Below the pieces are notes generated by a model that saw nothing but the letters and a program-made list of their open reading frames with translations, was not told the origin of the DNA and did not search any database. Shown one piece after another: positions 1 through 9,282 of a DNA stretch of 64,000 bases. Where the stretch lies: positions 124,001 through 188,000 of the forward strand of contig NZ_JABMCC010000104.1 of assembly GCF_013359905.1 (NCBI RefSeq), given 5' to 3'. The stretch's first letter is position 1; the number at the start of each line of letters is the position of its first letter. The DNA is from Paenibacillus taichungensis (GTDB lineage: Bacteria; Bacillota; Bacilli; Paenibacillales; Paenibacillaceae). Made by a program: the position numbers and the translations under genes.

Positions 1-1361
1 CCTTTAACTTTACGGCCTGTGAATCCACTGCCGCTCTTCGTTTCCACATCATAGGTACAATGGATTTCAGTCACATTGCCTTCTGCGTCCTTAATGACAT
101 CGTTACATTTAATGAAATACGCATGTTTCAGACGAACTTCGTTGCCAGGGAACAAACGGAAATATTTGTTCGGCGGATTCTCCATGAAATCGTCTTGTTC
201 AATATAAATCTCACGAGAGAACGGAATTTGGCGATTACCCATCTCAGGGTTCTCCACATTGTTCTCTGCTTCGAGCCATTCCACTTGCCCTTCAGGGTAG
301 TTGGTAATGACCACTTTGAGCGGGTGCAGGACAGCCATTGTGCGCGGAGCTTTCAGTTTCAAGTCTTCACGTACAAAGTGCTCCAGCGTTTGCAGGTCGA
401 TAACGCCTTGGCTTTTGGAAATGCCTGTTTCGAATACGAAATCACGAATGGCTTCCGGTGTATATCCCCGGCGGCGCAGACCCGAAATCGTTGGCATGCG
501 CGGATCATCCCATCCATCCACATGTCCTTCATCCACGAGCAGTTTCAGCTTCCGTTTACTTGTCACCATTTGCGACAGGTTCAGGCGGCCAAACTCATAT
601 TGATGAGGTTGGTTCTCCATCTCACATTCGGCAATAACCCAATCATAGAATGGACGTTGGTCCTCAAACTCCAGGGAGCAGAGGGAGTGGGTTACTCCTT
701 CAATTGCATCTTCAAGTGGATGTGCGAATGCGTACATCGGATAGATGCACCATTTGTCACCCGTATTATGATGATGTGCATGAGCAATACGGTAAATGAC
801 CGGATCACGCAGATTGATGTTCGGTGAAGCCATATCAATCTTGGCACGCAGCACTTTCTCACCGTTCTGGAACTCGCCTGCACGCATCCGTGTGAACAGG
901 TCCAGATTCTCTTCTACAGTGCGGTCACGATACGGGCTGTTCTTGCCCGGCTCGGTGAGCGTTCCGCGCATTGCACGGATTTCGTCAGCGCTTTGGTCGT
1001 CGATATAAGCTTTACCTTTTTGAATCAGCAAGACCGCGCGGCTGTACATTTCATCAAAATAATCGGAAGCAAAACGTTTCTCGCTCCACTCATAGCCGAG
1101 CCATTTCACGTCTTCCTGAATCGATTGAACATACTCTACATCTTCCTTGACCGGATTCGTGTCATCGAAGCGCAGATTTGTTTTGCCGCCAAATTCGCCA
1201 CCCAGTGCAAAGTTAATCCAGATCGCTTTGGCATGGCCGATATGCAGATAACCGTTCGGTTCCGGAGGAAAACGGGTAATGACTTCCTGGACTTTCCCTG
1301 ACCGGAGATCTTCGGTAATAATATTTTTGATAAAGTTAGGTGGGGTTGTACGATTGTCCAC
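1..1361 (-). CDS. glnS: Glutaminyl-tRNA synthetase, C-terminus beyond window
   Basis: Charges tRNA-Gln with glutamine in the cytoplasm. The reading frame is open from the window edge to about 1361 and contains the class I signature [18 protein letters not shown] followed by the GlnRS-type stretch NLRFDDTNP; the KMSKS-equivalent loop reads VTSKRKL. The gene is missing its 3' part (anticodon-binding barrels) because it runs off the window. Two starts are possible: an ATG at 1379 has no ribosome site before it, whereas the GTG at 1361 ([10 protein letters not shown]) follows a GAAAGG about ten bases upstream, so the GTG is preferred. A dedicated GlnRS is unusual for Bacillota, most of which make Gln-tRNA through GatCAB transamidation; a horizontal origin is likely. 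Family call is secure. Confidence 0.93.
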   Translation of the reverse strand, partial: MDNRTTPPNFIKNIITEDLRSGKVQEVITRFPPEPNGYLHIGHAKAIWINFALGGEFGGKTNLRFDDTNPVKEDVEYVQSIQEDVKWLGYEWSEKRFASDYFDEMYSRAVLLIQKGKAYIDDQSADEIRAMRGTLTEPGKNSPYRDRTVEENLDLFTRMRAGEFQNGEKVLRAKIDMASPNINLRDPVIYRIAHAHHHNTGDKWCIYPMYAFAHPLEDAIEGVTHSLCSLEFEDQRPFYDWVIAECEMENQPHQYEFGRLNLSQMVTSKRKLKLLVDEGHVDGWDDPRMPTISGLRRRGYTPEAIRDFVFETGISKSQGVIDLQTLEHFVREDLKLKAPRTMAVLHPLKVVITNYPEGQVEWLEAENNVENPEMGNRQIPFSREIYIEQDDFMENPPNKYFRLFPGNEVRLKHAYFIKCNDVIKDAEGNVTEIHCTYDVETKSGSGFTGRKVK

Positions 1362-1576
1362 AGGTATCAAACCTTTCATGAATTGATTGGAGCTTTCAGG
1401 AATTGCAGCAATTCCGGCTAAAATTCCTTTATAACGAAGTCATTTCCTGAAAAAATCTATTTTCTTGGAAAGTTTCGTACGCGTTTCATTTAAATATACC
1501 TTTAACGAGGGAGGAGTTCAATAAATAACGCCCCAAAATCAGGATCAGTTACACACAAGATAGGCCCAAAACCATT

Positions 1577-1605
1577 TTGACGGGTTCGCACGAATCATGT
1601 AGCAT
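1577..1605 (+). promoter_or_regulatory. Sigma-A type promoter for the DUF2164 gene
   Basis: TTGACG at 1577-1582 is followed after exactly 17 bases by TAGCAT at 1600-1605. This places transcription start near 1612 and the TTG start codon at 1640 about 28 bases downstream, which rules out the longer open frame that begins at 1577. Confidence 0.6.
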
Positions 1606-1639
1606 GATAGAAAAACAGAATTTAAGGGAGGGTTTCCCA

Positions 1640-1897
1640 TTGAACGCGCTAAAACTGTCCAAAGAACAACAGGATGAAGCCATACGTACCATCCAGTCGT
1701 ATTTCGAAGAGGAACGCGGTGAAGAACTGGGCGATCTGGCAGCTTGGGGTGTGCTGGATCTTTTCATGACCCAGTTGGCTCCCTTCATATATAATCAGGC
1801 ACTGGGTGACGCCCGTACTACGGTGAATCAACGCATGGCCTCGATGGAAGAAGACCTGTTTGCATTGGAGCGCAAGCTACCGAAGAATTCCCGATAA
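1640..1897 (+). CDS. DUF2164 family protein
   Basis: Small cytoplasmic protein of 85 residues matching the DUF2164 family, recognised by the pattern LSKEQQDEAIRTIQSYFEEE followed by GDLAAWGVLDLF and YNQALGDA. The function of the family is unknown. The start is taken as TTG at 1640 because a GGGAGGG ribosome site lies about eight bases before it and because a promoter overlaps the longer frame. It ends 31 bases before the acetyltransferase start and is probably co-transcribed with it. Residue content suggests an all-helical fold. Confidence 0.8.
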   Translation: MNALKLSKEQQDEAIRTIQSYFEEERGEELGDLAAWGVLDLFMTQLAPFIYNQALGDARTTVNQRMASMEEDLFALERKLPKNSR

Positions 1898-1928
1898 TAC
1901 ATTATTTCAAAGAAAGAAGGTTGCACTC

Positions 1929-2477
1929 ATGTTTACCTATTCATTGGATGAATATACCGAACTCCGCCCACTTGCCATGGAGCACACCAAACCGTTGTTC
2001 GAACTCACGGACCGCTCGCGGGATCAGTTGAGGCATTGGTTACCGTGGGTGGACAACGTGACCGAGATTGAGCATACTTCGAATTTTATCAGCAATGCAT
2101 TGAAACAGGGCGCTGACAACGGCGGGTTCACCGCAGGTGTCTGGCTGAAAGGCGATCTTGCAGGCATCATCGGCTTCCACGAAATCAACTGGACCAACCG
2201 CTCGGTAAGCATCGGATACTGGCTTGGCAAAGGTTTTGAAGGTCAAGGCTTGATGACCAGCGCATGCCGTGTTCTGGTCGACTACGCTCTCGTCACCCTG
2301 GATCTGAACCGTGTCGAGATTCGTTCAGCAACCAACAACAAGCGGAGCCGGGCCATCCCTGAACGGCTTGGATTCGTCCTTGAAGGCGTTATTCGTCAGG
2401 CTGAGAAACTGCCTAAGGGCTATGTGAACCATGCGGTGTATGGCATGCTGCAGCATGAATGGGAACTTTTACGCTAA
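1929..2477 (+). CDS. GNAT acetyltransferase, RimJ/RimL/YdaF type
   Basis: Predicted acetyl-CoA dependent N-acetyltransferase of 182 residues, of the class that acetylates ribosomal-protein N termini or small amines. Visible features are the opening TELRPLAMEHTKPLFELTDRS, the beta4 strand and the acetyl-CoA loop in YWLGKGFEGQGLMTSA (R/Q-x-x-G-x-G/A variant), and the late motif ERLGFVLEGVIRQAEKLP typical of RimL-like enzymes. The ATG at 1929 is chosen because AAGAAGG lies eight bases upstream; the frame is open further 5' but overlaps the DUF2164 gene. Substrate cannot be predicted. Confidence 0.85.
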   Translation: MFTYSLDEYTELRPLAMEHTKPLFELTDRSRDQLRHWLPWVDNVTEIEHTSNFISNALKQGADNGGFTAGVWLKGDLAGIIGFHEINWTNRSVSIGYWLGKGFEGQGLMTSACRVLVDYALVTLDLNRVEIRSATNNKRSRAIPERLGFVLEGVIRQAEKLPKGYVNHAVYGMLQHEWELLR

Positions 2478-2560
2478 ATTAGACTTACATAATTTGAATG
2501 GTTGGAGGACTAGCTTCCATTACGAATGACGGCCCTCCACAATGCATACATCAACCCTTA

Positions 2561-2610
2561 AAGCCCCTCCTACTCCACAACATGTGGAGAATAAGGAGGG
2601 GCTTATCTTA
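2561..2610. terminator. Bidirectional intrinsic terminator
   Basis: Arms AAGCCCCTCCT (2561-2571) and AAGGAGGGGCTT (2593-2604) form a stem with a weak inner CTCCACA/TGTGGAG stem, followed by a T-rich stretch. It separates the plus-strand acetyltransferase from the minus-strand SDR gene and could serve both. Confidence 0.8.
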
Positions 2611-2663
2611 TTTTGCGCATTTGTGCATCCATATAAATTCGAATCTCTAGATCCGACTTCTTC

Positions 2664-3452
2664 TTAGAGCGCACGTACCATGCCACCATCCACCACAAGG
2701 GATGTACCTGTAATGTACGTATTCGCTCCTGATAAGAGGAAGACAACCGCTTTGGCAAACTCCTCGGGTTGACCATAACGTCCCAGTGGAATTTCCTTAC
2801 GGAATTGTTCGGCAACCTCTTCCTCACTTATTCCGTTCTGCTCTGCACGCGCAGCATCCAGTTCAAGTATCCGATCCGTACCGATTCTACCCGGTGCAAC
2901 CGTATTGATCAGAATGCCATATGGCGCAAGTTCCTGTGACAAGGTCTTGGCTAATCCGAACACACCCGTACGGAACGTATTGGACAGAATCAGACCGGGA
3001 ATCGGCTGCTTCACAGAGGTGGAGGCAATGTTCACGATATGTCCGCCGTTCTCCTTCATGTAAGGAAGCGCACCGCGAATCAGTCTGACGTAGCTAAGTA
3101 CATTTAATTCAAATGCACGTTCCCAATCTTCATCCGTCAATGACTCGAATGTTCCTGAAGGCGGGCCACCTGAATTGTTCACCAAAATATCAATCTGCCC
3201 AAACTGTTCGCCTGTCTTGCGAATCAGGGCATCAATATCTTCCTTGCTTGTCACATCGGTTGCACAATATTCGATACGTCCGCCGCCACCCAGCGCCAGC
3301 AGCTCCTGCTTCACCGCTGCAAGCTTCTCTTCGCTCCGGCTGGCGAGCATGACATCAGCGCCTTCTGCCGCCAATTGAGCGGCTACAGCTTTGCCCAGTC
3401 CTCGACTGGATGCAAGCACCAGCGCCTTTTTACCCCGAAGTCCCATGTCCAT
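2664..3452 (-). CDS. SDR family oxidoreductase, atypical active site
   Basis: Rossmann-fold oxidoreductase of 262 residues resembling 3-oxoacyl-ACP reductases. The cofactor loop reads ASSRGLGKA (canonical TGxxxGxG), followed by a CATDV acidic segment, NNSGGPPSG after beta4, and a C-terminal TGTSLVVDGGM. The catalytic Ser region is NIASTSVKQPIPG, but at the position of the usual YxxxK pair the sequence is SNTFR (in LSNTFRTGVFGLAKTLS), so both the proton-donor Tyr and the Lys are replaced. This is known for a subgroup of SDR proteins and means the reaction may not be a standard ketoreduction. The start ATG follows AGAAGGAGG by seven bases. Substrate unknown. Confidence 0.85.
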   Translation of the reverse strand: MDMGLRGKKALVLASSRGLGKAVAAQLAAEGADVMLASRSEEKLAAVKQELLALGGGGRIEYCATDVTSKEDIDALIRKTGEQFGQIDILVNNSGGPPSGTFESLTDEDWERAFELNVLSYVRLIRGALPYMKENGGHIVNIASTSVKQPIPGLILSNTFRTGVFGLAKTLSQELAPYGILINTVAPGRIGTDRILELDAARAEQNGISEEEVAEQFRKEIPLGRYGQPEEFAKAVVFLLSGANTYITGTSLVVDGGMVRAL

Positions 3453-3476
3453 TGTTGTTCCTCCTTCTACTCTGTT

Positions 3477-3980
3477 CTATCCTTTGGCCTGGATGAAATA
3501 ACTCATAAGAATATCGTCCACATACTTGCCTGCGATATAAAATTCCGACACGAGTCTGCCTTCCGTCACAAATCCGCACTGTTTATAAAAAGCAATCGCT
3601 CCTGGATTGCTGGATAACACCCGCAACCTAAGTTTGATGATGCCTTGTTCAAAGGCATGCTGTTTCATCGCATCCATCAGGGCTGTAGCAATACCACAGC
3701 GTCGATCATGGGGATGAACAGCGATGTTAATCTCGTATACATGGCGGTTAACAGGCATTCCTGTCGGCAGATAAAAGCCTACATAACCACATACCCGCTC
3801 TCCCTGAACGGCAATCAGCTGACTGCCTGGCGGACAATGCTGCAAATATTGTTGTCTGGATCGCCACTGAAACGGGGCCGGAGAGGTATGCTTATCCCAT
3901 ACCAATGCATCCAGTTCCATCAATTGGGCGGCATCCTTGATCTCGGATGGTCGAATGGTATACGTATGGCTGATAAGCAT
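3477..3980 (-). CDS. GNAT family N-acetyltransferase
   Basis: Predicted acetyltransferase of 167 residues. The acetyl-CoA binding motif A is clear: EINIAVHPHDRRCGIATALM (R-x-x-G-I-A), followed by LRLRVLSSNPGAIAFYKQCGF, the typical motif B of GNAT enzymes acting on amines or protein N termini. The ATG at 3980 is preceded by GAAAGG at a distance of about ten bases. It is transcribed towards the SDR gene, whose start lies 24 bases downstream, so the two are probably one transcript. Substrate not predictable. Confidence 0.85.
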   Translation of the reverse strand: MLISHTYTIRPSEIKDAAQLMELDALVWDKHTSPAPFQWRSRQQYLQHCPPGSQLIAVQGERVCGYVGFYLPTGMPVNRHVYEINIAVHPHDRRCGIATALMDAMKQHAFEQGIIKLRLRVLSSNPGAIAFYKQCGFVTEGRLVSEFYIAGKYVDDILMSYFIQAKG

Positions 3981-4163
3981 AAAAATTCAACCTTTCGTGC
4001 AATAGTCGATAACACTGCGCACAGCAGCGTTAGAAAAAATGTCTTATACCTTATTCATTTCAACATTTAGCAATTGAATACGATGCAAAATGCTCCTTTG
4101 CTTTATATTGTAGCATAGCCTCAGACTTGACTAAAATTTCACCCAGTGGAAAGAAATGAACAC

Positions 4164-4194
4164 TTAACCTTGCCGTAACGTCATCGTTTATACT
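4164..4194 (+). promoter_or_regulatory. MerR-type promoter with 19-bp spacer
   Basis: TTAACC (4164-4169) and TATACT (4189-4194) are separated by 19 bases, the long spacing typical of promoters that MerR proteins untwist. A small dyad AACG-TCAT-CGTT lies inside the spacer. It directly precedes the gene for a MerR-family protein, suggesting autoregulation. The dyad is short, so this is tentative. Confidence 0.45.
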
Positions 4195-4217
4195 GAATTG
4201 ATAAGGAGGTGCACGTG

Positions 4218-5495
4218 ATGAACATCAAAGAAGCCGCGGACAGACTCGGCATATCGGCGAGAGCTATTCGATTCTATGAGGAAAAAGGACTGATCTCCCC
4301 CGTCAAACAGACCAGCAACGGATATCGTACATATACCGAGAATGACATCTGGCGTCTGCAGACCATTGCAGCCCTGCGTGAGATCGGAATGTCACTTCAG
4401 GATATCACCCAAGCGCTCGGAGAGATTGACCAGGGCAATCAGCAGCGGCTAGAAGAATATCTGGAGCTGCAGCAGGCGGTCATGTATGCCCAGTGGGTCG
4501 AGCTAAAGCGCATGCTGGATACAACCCAGCGCATGATTGATCTCAACCGCCAGGACGGGCCACTGGATGTCAGCCATCTGCATGATCTTGCAGACAGTTC
4601 GCGTCGCCTCAGGGAAGCTCGTCAGAACTGGCATGACCGCTGGAATTACGATATGCAAGCAGCCATCCACGATCAGCGCGTACAGGCGGCGAATGACCGT
4701 CTGCCGAGACAAACTGACTCAAACATCAGCATTGATTCGGGACCTGAAGCCATGCAAGCAACGGTTGAGTCGGATCGAGAAGACGGACCAGATCATAACG
4801 GCGATGAAGTTCGCAGCCAGAAGAATAGCCGGACAGCACACAGGTCAAACAGCGATACAACGTATCCAGAAGACGTAGGATCAGGATTGGAAGAATTGGG
4901 AGTAAGAGTAGGTGCAGGACCGTTCAATATATATGACAACTATGATGAGGCGCTGGAGCAGATAGCAAGCTGGATATCTCCTGTTGCTGGCGAAAAAGGA
5001 CTTGATATCGGTACAGGCACGGGAAATTTGGCTGGCAGACTGTTAGAGCGCGGCGCAGCGATGACTGCCATCGATCAATCCCGGGAGATGCTGCGTACAT
5101 GCCGCACCAAATATCCCGAGATGCATGTGAAGCTTGGCAACTTTCTGGCGTTGCCTTTCGCCGACCAGTCCTTCGATTTTGTCGTATCCAGCTTCGCCTT
5201 CCATCATCTGAGCCCAGACCAGCAGCAGTTGGCGTTACAGGAAATGCAGCGGGTGTTAACTGCACGTGGACGGATCTGCCTGACAGACCTCATGTTTGTT
5301 GATGCAGCTCACCGCAAGACGTATATCCAACAGGCTGAGGCAGCAGGTCATGAGGACCAGTTACAAACAATAAAGGAACGTCATTTCCCGCTGCTGGACG
5401 GCCTGTGCGGCTCGCTGGAGGACGCAGGCTATGTGACGAAACATATACGCCATAATGCGCTTCTGCACACGTTGCTGGCCGTTCCATTGCGTTAG
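4218..5495 (+). CDS. MerR regulator fused to SAM-dependent methyltransferase
   Basis: Two-domain protein of 425 residues. Residues 1-70 are a MerR winged helix (MNIKEAADRLGISARAIRFYEEKGLI, with NGYRTYTENDI), followed by a helical dimerisation segment to about residue 160 and a polar linker of about 65 residues. Residues 225-425 form a class I methyltransferase: motif I is LDIGTGTGN (262-270), then an acidic IDQS and a VVSSFAFHHLSPDQ segment, close to the YrrT type. In normal MerR proteins the C-terminal domain senses a ligand, so here the methyltransferase could be sensor, effector or both. ATG at 4218 has AAGGAGG eight bases upstream. No second gene follows; the transcript ends before a minus-strand terminator. 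Confidence 0.88.
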   Translation: MNIKEAADRLGISARAIRFYEEKGLISPVKQTSNGYRTYTENDIWRLQTIAALREIGMSLQDITQALGEIDQGNQQRLEEYLELQQAVMYAQWVELKRMLDTTQRMIDLNRQDGPLDVSHLHDLADSSRRLREARQNWHDRWNYDMQAAIHDQRVQAANDRLPRQTDSNISIDSGPEAMQATVESDREDGPDHNGDEVRSQKNSRTAHRSNSDTTYPEDVGSGLEELGVRVGAGPFNIYDNYDEALEQIASWISPVAGEKGLDIGTGTGNLAGRLLERGAAMTAIDQSREMLRTCRTKYPEMHVKLGNFLALPFADQSFDFVVSSFAFHHLSPDQQQLALQEMQRVLTARGRICLTDLMFVDAAHRKTYIQQAEAAGHEDQLQTIKERHFPLLDGLCGSLEDAGYVTKHIRHNALLHTLLAVPLR

Positions 5496-5550
5496 AATGA
5501 TCATCGTATCGTAACGAGTTCCCCCTGATCTGCCAATAAACCTTCTCAAA

Positions 5551-5589
5551 TAAAAAAAGGTCACCCTGCCTGTTAAGGAGGATGACCTT
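5551..5589 (-). terminator. Intrinsic terminator of the GH94 phosphorylase gene
   Basis: On the minus strand AAGGTCATCCT pairs with AGGGTGACCTT and is followed by a run of seven T. It lies 34 bases past the phosphorylase stop codon and may also stop the convergent MerR-methyltransferase transcript. Confidence 0.8.
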
Positions 5590-5622
5590 CCACTCTAGTG
5601 AAACATCGAGCTTGTATTGAAT

Positions 5623-8600
5623 TTACATATAAATTTCAACAATCGTGCGCTCCGAAGCATTACGCGCTTGTTTGAACTCATCCAGCGCGATACGAGCTCC
5701 ACCTTGACGGTAACGGTTCGCCGTTTGCTCGGTGCGGATGTCCTTGCCATTTACCGTTACACGGTTAACCGAACCTTCGTTCAGATGGTAGATAAATGTT
5801 ACTGGCTCTCCTGCATATTCGAATTCGAATTGCATGCCATTCAGCTCAGCCGGCAGTACCGGGTCAATAACCAAATCTCCGCCTTCCTGACGAATGCCAA
5901 GTGCGTTGGAGATCAGTTGGTTCATGTAGATTCCAGGGCCGCTGGAGTAGATTCTCCATCCACCTTTCACCTGTACTGTTCCTTTGCGTAGTTGGTCAAA
6001 GTGCTCCTGCGCCTCGTAGCGCGTGTTGAACTTGCCGTCGGAACTGCTGAAATACGCGTTCGCCTGACGAATCTCGGCATTAGGTACAACTTCGCCGATG
6101 CCAACCGGGTTGATCATGGCAAGACCATTCCACACCTGATCCGTCTTACCGAGCTTCGCCATCGCTTCAACGTAACGGATATGAGCGTGTACATACTGCA
6201 AACCGATCTCGCGACCGAAGTTGGACGCTTGCTCTGCCCGTTTGAAGTGAGTGCTCACACCACCTGCATATTGAGCTGGACGATTCATCAGACGTACCCC
6301 GTCCGGGCACAGGAACTGTTCACGAATCAGCGCATAATGCGATTCTGCCTGTTCTGCATTCAGCAATTCACCGATCATGCTGCGCGTCATCGGCAGAAGG
6401 CGATACTGAATGCCTGTCTCCGTATCTGTTGGGTGAAGCATCAGCTTCGCCTGATCCGCTTCTTCCATGTATACGAAACCTGGGATCACATCTGTACCCA
6501 ACATGTAACGATTAAAGTCTTCACGGATGCCTTGAGCCAGAACATCCAGTTCTTGTGCAAATCCAGCATCTTTATGCTGCAGCGCCTGTGCGAGCACATT
6601 TACGGACTGATAAGTCAAAGCAACGGTCCAGCTGCTCACCATATATTGTTTGAGCTGTGCATTGGCTGGCTGGAGCGTATCATCCCAGTCCCCATCACCG
6701 TAAGAAGACAGGAATGTGTCGTGCAGGAAGTGTGAGCGGATATATTCGATCTCTTTTTTCGCGTGATCCAATACAGTCGCTGTTTCTTCCGTGAACCCGA
6801 AGCTATGCTTAACGGTATACGGTACTTTCTCATCCAGAATCGCATAGTCACGAGTCGCTGTCAGGTAGTCCGCCAGCACTTTCAGCGGCCATACGATGAT
6901 ATCACCGTGGCTCTCTTCCTGCTGAATTGCAAAGTATTTATCAAACATGAACCATTGCGGCCAGTTGCCATCATCTTCATATTGGTGGGTATATACCATT
7001 TTGATGATATCGCGAACCTGCTCATATTTTTGCGTTGCCATGAAGTATTCAACCGGACCTTGGCATACATCCCGAGTACCCCATGCTGCGCCGCCGTACT
7101 GCTCCAATCCGTGAGGTACGGAGTAGTGAACCAGCATGTTGTGTGTGTACCACCAAGCCAGTGCGTTCACTTTGAACAGATCCTCTGCACTTTGGCCTTC
7201 CCCACGAGACAAACGGAAACCGTTCATTACGCCTGCGAAGAATTCGCGGTACGCCTGAACTTCCTCTTCAAAAGTAAGGCTGGATCCTGCTGCTACAGAA
7301 CCGTCTGCTTCGTTAGCTTGACCTTCCAATACGCCTTGTACCTTCAGCGTCCATTCTGCACTCTCTTCCAGACTAAGTGTAACCAGCGATGCAGATCCAC
7401 TGCGGATGCCACTCGCCAGCAACGTTTCGTCCCCAACATTTACGGCTGCTCCATCCACCGACATGCGGTATTGCAGGTCAGGATACGTTCCAGCACTAAT
7501 CGCTTGCGGATCAGCCTTGAAGATCAGCGTGTTGCCATCTTGCGTCATATGCAGCGGATACTCGTATTCATTTACATTCATCGTAATTTGGTTGGTTACC
7601 AGGTAACGATATGCTTTGCCACTTGTCGAGCGTACGTTCATGCTCACTTCAGTGGTGTGTGCTCCAGTGTAGTTGGTCACGATAATGGTATCCGATTCGG
7701 TTTTGTAGATCCAACGTACATAGTTGAAGCCAATCTCGAACAGCGAAGGCATCGTCAGCAGACGATATTGTCCATCCATTTCCACATAAATGCGTTGTCC
7801 AGCCGTCTTCGGCACGTTCAATGCGTTGCGGGCATTACTGATCATTTTATTAAAATTGGTGTTACCAATAACGAGTTGTGAGTTGAAAATACCGTACATA
7901 TACGATGTCGTCGTAATAACCTGCGCACCAAGCTGTACATTGCCACCACTCATCAGGATATGGCCGTGCGGACGCTCTACGAGCAATTCTTTCGCTTTCA
8001 GGACGATGTGTTCATAACTGCCCGTGAAGAAGGATAACAGCGAATCACCGCTACGCTCTTCCTGATGGCGATCAGGGAACAGATCATTAATCTCATCTTG
8101 TGTCAAATCAAGCGCAGCAAGTGGTTCACCCAAGAAGGATGACAGTTTCACCTGTTCCAACGTCTCGCCTTGCTCCACAGTCAATGCTTGTACTTCGTTC
8201 CATGCTGCAGTCACTTCATCCCCGAATTCCAGTGCGGAGATTCCGGCAGGATGATCTGCTTTGGCCAGTCCGTAGAAGACCACTTGGGCTTCCCCATCCA
8301 AGCTTACGCGCTCCGATTGCAATGCTGTGTAAGCAAATTCATACTGGTACGTCTCATTTGCCAATGTATTATGGCTCAGGCTCTCAGGCTGGTTTGTTTC
8401 CTTGTAGGAAAGACCGAAGAATTGGAATCCATCTGTCGAGTAACCAACTGCCTTAGTCAGAGAACCTTGTTGCATGTAAGGGAAAGCACCGCCCTGAGGC
8501 TGGTTTTGACGCGAACATACCACATATCCCTTCGCTTCATCTTCGAACACCGTATGGTCAATATATTGTGACAGATAGGCTTCATTGCTACGTACTGCAC

Positions 8601-9024
8601 CCGGATCAGCAAGACCTACATCTTGTCCATATACCACGTCAACGTTATGTTGTTGTCCTGTGAGCTTCACATCCCAGAACCAGACGCCTTGCGTTGTGGC
8701 TGTAAACACAACCTGATAGCCAATGCCTTGTTCTTTGCCTTCAAGCTGTACTGTACCTTCCCAGATCAGTTGATTGCTTGAATTCGCTTTGCTTGTAATC
8801 ACTTTGCTGTTCGAACGCACACCCAGCAGTGGGAACGAGCTGATTTTCTCTCCCTCGTGTACACGCAGATACAGGTTATTCAAAGATCCATCGATCTGGT
8901 TGCTAAGCAATTGATTCAACATGGTCGTACCAGATTTAGCTTGGTACAGGTCCCCACTGTTCAAAAAGGTAAAGGATAAATCCCCGGCAGTCAGCCGGAT
9001 TGGTTCATTAATCATCGTTGTCAT
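5623..9024 (-). CDS. GH94 glycoside phosphorylase, probably 1,2-beta-oligoglucan phosphorylase
   Basis: Large cytoplasmic enzyme of 1133 residues that would split a beta-glucoside with phosphate to give a sugar 1-phosphate. It has the GH94 layout: an N-terminal beta-sandwich, a helical linker and an (alpha/alpha)6 barrel containing YGDGDWDDTLQPAN (residues 776-789), the region of the catalytic acid, and WGTRDVCQGPVEY. The length and the opening MTTMINEPIRLTAGDLSFTF fit the 1,2-beta-oligoglucan (sophorooligosaccharide) phosphorylase branch better than the ~800-residue cellobiose enzymes; the exact substrate is inferred. ATG at 9024 follows GAAGGAG by eight bases. A LacI-type operator lies in its promoter and the LacI gene is next door. 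Confidence 0.85.
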   Translation of the reverse strand: MTTMINEPIRLTAGDLSFTFLNSGDLYQAKSGTTMLNQLLSNQIDGSLNNLYLRVHEGEKISSFPLLGVRSNSKVITSKANSSNQLIWEGTVQLEGKEQGIGYQVVFTATTQGVWFWDVKLTGQQHNVDVVYGQDVGLADPGAVRSNEAYLSQYIDHTVFEDEAKGYVVCSRQNQPQGGAFPYMQQGSLTKAVGYSTDGFQFFGLSYKETNQPESLSHNTLANETYQYEFAYTALQSERVSLDGEAQVVFYGLAKADHPAGISALEFGDEVTAAWNEVQALTVEQGETLEQVKLSSFLGEPLAALDLTQDEINDLFPDRHQEERSGDSLLSFFTGSYEHIVLKAKELLVERPHGHILMSGGNVQLGAQVITTTSYMYGIFNSQLVIGNTNFNKMISNARNALNVPKTAGQRIYVEMDGQYRLLTMPSLFEIGFNYVRWIYKTESDTIIVTNYTGAHTTEVSMNVRSTSGKAYRYLVTNQITMNVNEYEYPLHMTQDGNTLIFKADPQAISAGTYPDLQYRMSVDGAAVNVGDETLLASGIRSGSASLVTLSLEESAEWTLKVQGVLEGQANEADGSVAAGSSLTFEEEVQAYREFFAGVMNGFRLSRGEGQSAEDLFKVNALAWWYTHNMLVHYSVPHGLEQYGGAAWGTRDVCQGPVEYFMATQKYEQVRDIIKMVYTHQYEDDGNWPQWFMFDKYFAIQQEESHGDIIVWPLKVLADYLTATRDYAILDEKVPYTVKHSFGFTEETATVLDHAKKEIEYIRSHFLHDTFLSSYGDGDWDDTLQPANAQLKQYMVSSWTVALTYQSVNVLAQALQHKDAGFAQELDVLAQGIREDFNRYMLGTDVIPGFVYMEEADQAKLMLHPTDTETGIQYRLLPMTRSMIGELLNAEQAESHYALIREQFLCPDGVRLMNRPAQYAGGVSTHFKRAEQASNFGREIGLQYVHAHIRYVEAMAKLGKTDQVWNGLAMINPVGIGEVVPNAEIRQANAYFSSSDGKFNTRYEAQEHFDQLRKGTVQVKGGWRIYSSGPGIYMNQLISNALGIRQEGGDLVIDPVLPAELNGMQFEFEYAGEPVTFIYHLNEGSVNRVTVNGKDIRTEQTANRYRQGGARIALDEFKQARNASERTIVEIYM

Positions 9025-9043
9025 ACTATTCACTCCTTCAATT

Positions 9044-9067
9044 AGTATAAAATCGAAACGTTTCGAT
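9044..9067 (-). promoter_or_regulatory. LacI operator O1 within the phosphorylase promoter
   Basis: The perfect palindrome ATCGAAACGTTTCGAT (9052-9067) lies directly upstream of a minus-strand TATACT -10 box (9044-9049), occupying the -35/-10 spacer. Repressor binding here would block the promoter. The same 14-mer core recurs twice upstream of the LacI gene. Confidence 0.8.
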
Positions 9068-9222
9068 AAATCTGAAAAAGAATAGGGGTCCTCTGCGAAA
9101 TGACCTTTGTCTGGCCAATTCGGACGGTGATCCCCATCATTCAACTCTTAATTCAAAGAGGGCCAATCCCTTTTACAACCACGCGAGTTAGAAAAGAACA
9201 ACTTCACAAATCTATACAGACC

Positions 9223-9264
9223 GGATATGGTATGACTTCTGTAAGCAGTATCCAAACCATATCC
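9223..9264 (-). terminator. Stem-loop downstream of the LacI gene
   Basis: GGATATGGT (9223-9231) pairs with ACCATATCC (9256-9264). It lies just past the LacI stop codon but lacks a clear T-run, so it may be a weak or factor-dependent terminator. Confidence 0.4.
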
Positions 9265-9282
9265 CATCAGACGAGTTACTTC

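Noticed and set aside
60..827. 255-codon plus-strand open frame opposite the GlnRS gene
   Set aside because: No ribosome site and no recognisable protein pattern; the minus strand encodes clear GlnRS motifs over the same bases.
9053..9066. Possible catabolite-control (cre) site
   Set aside because: The palindrome is related to cre but lacks the terminal TG/CA pattern, and identical copies flank the local LacI gene, so a dedicated operator is the simpler reading.
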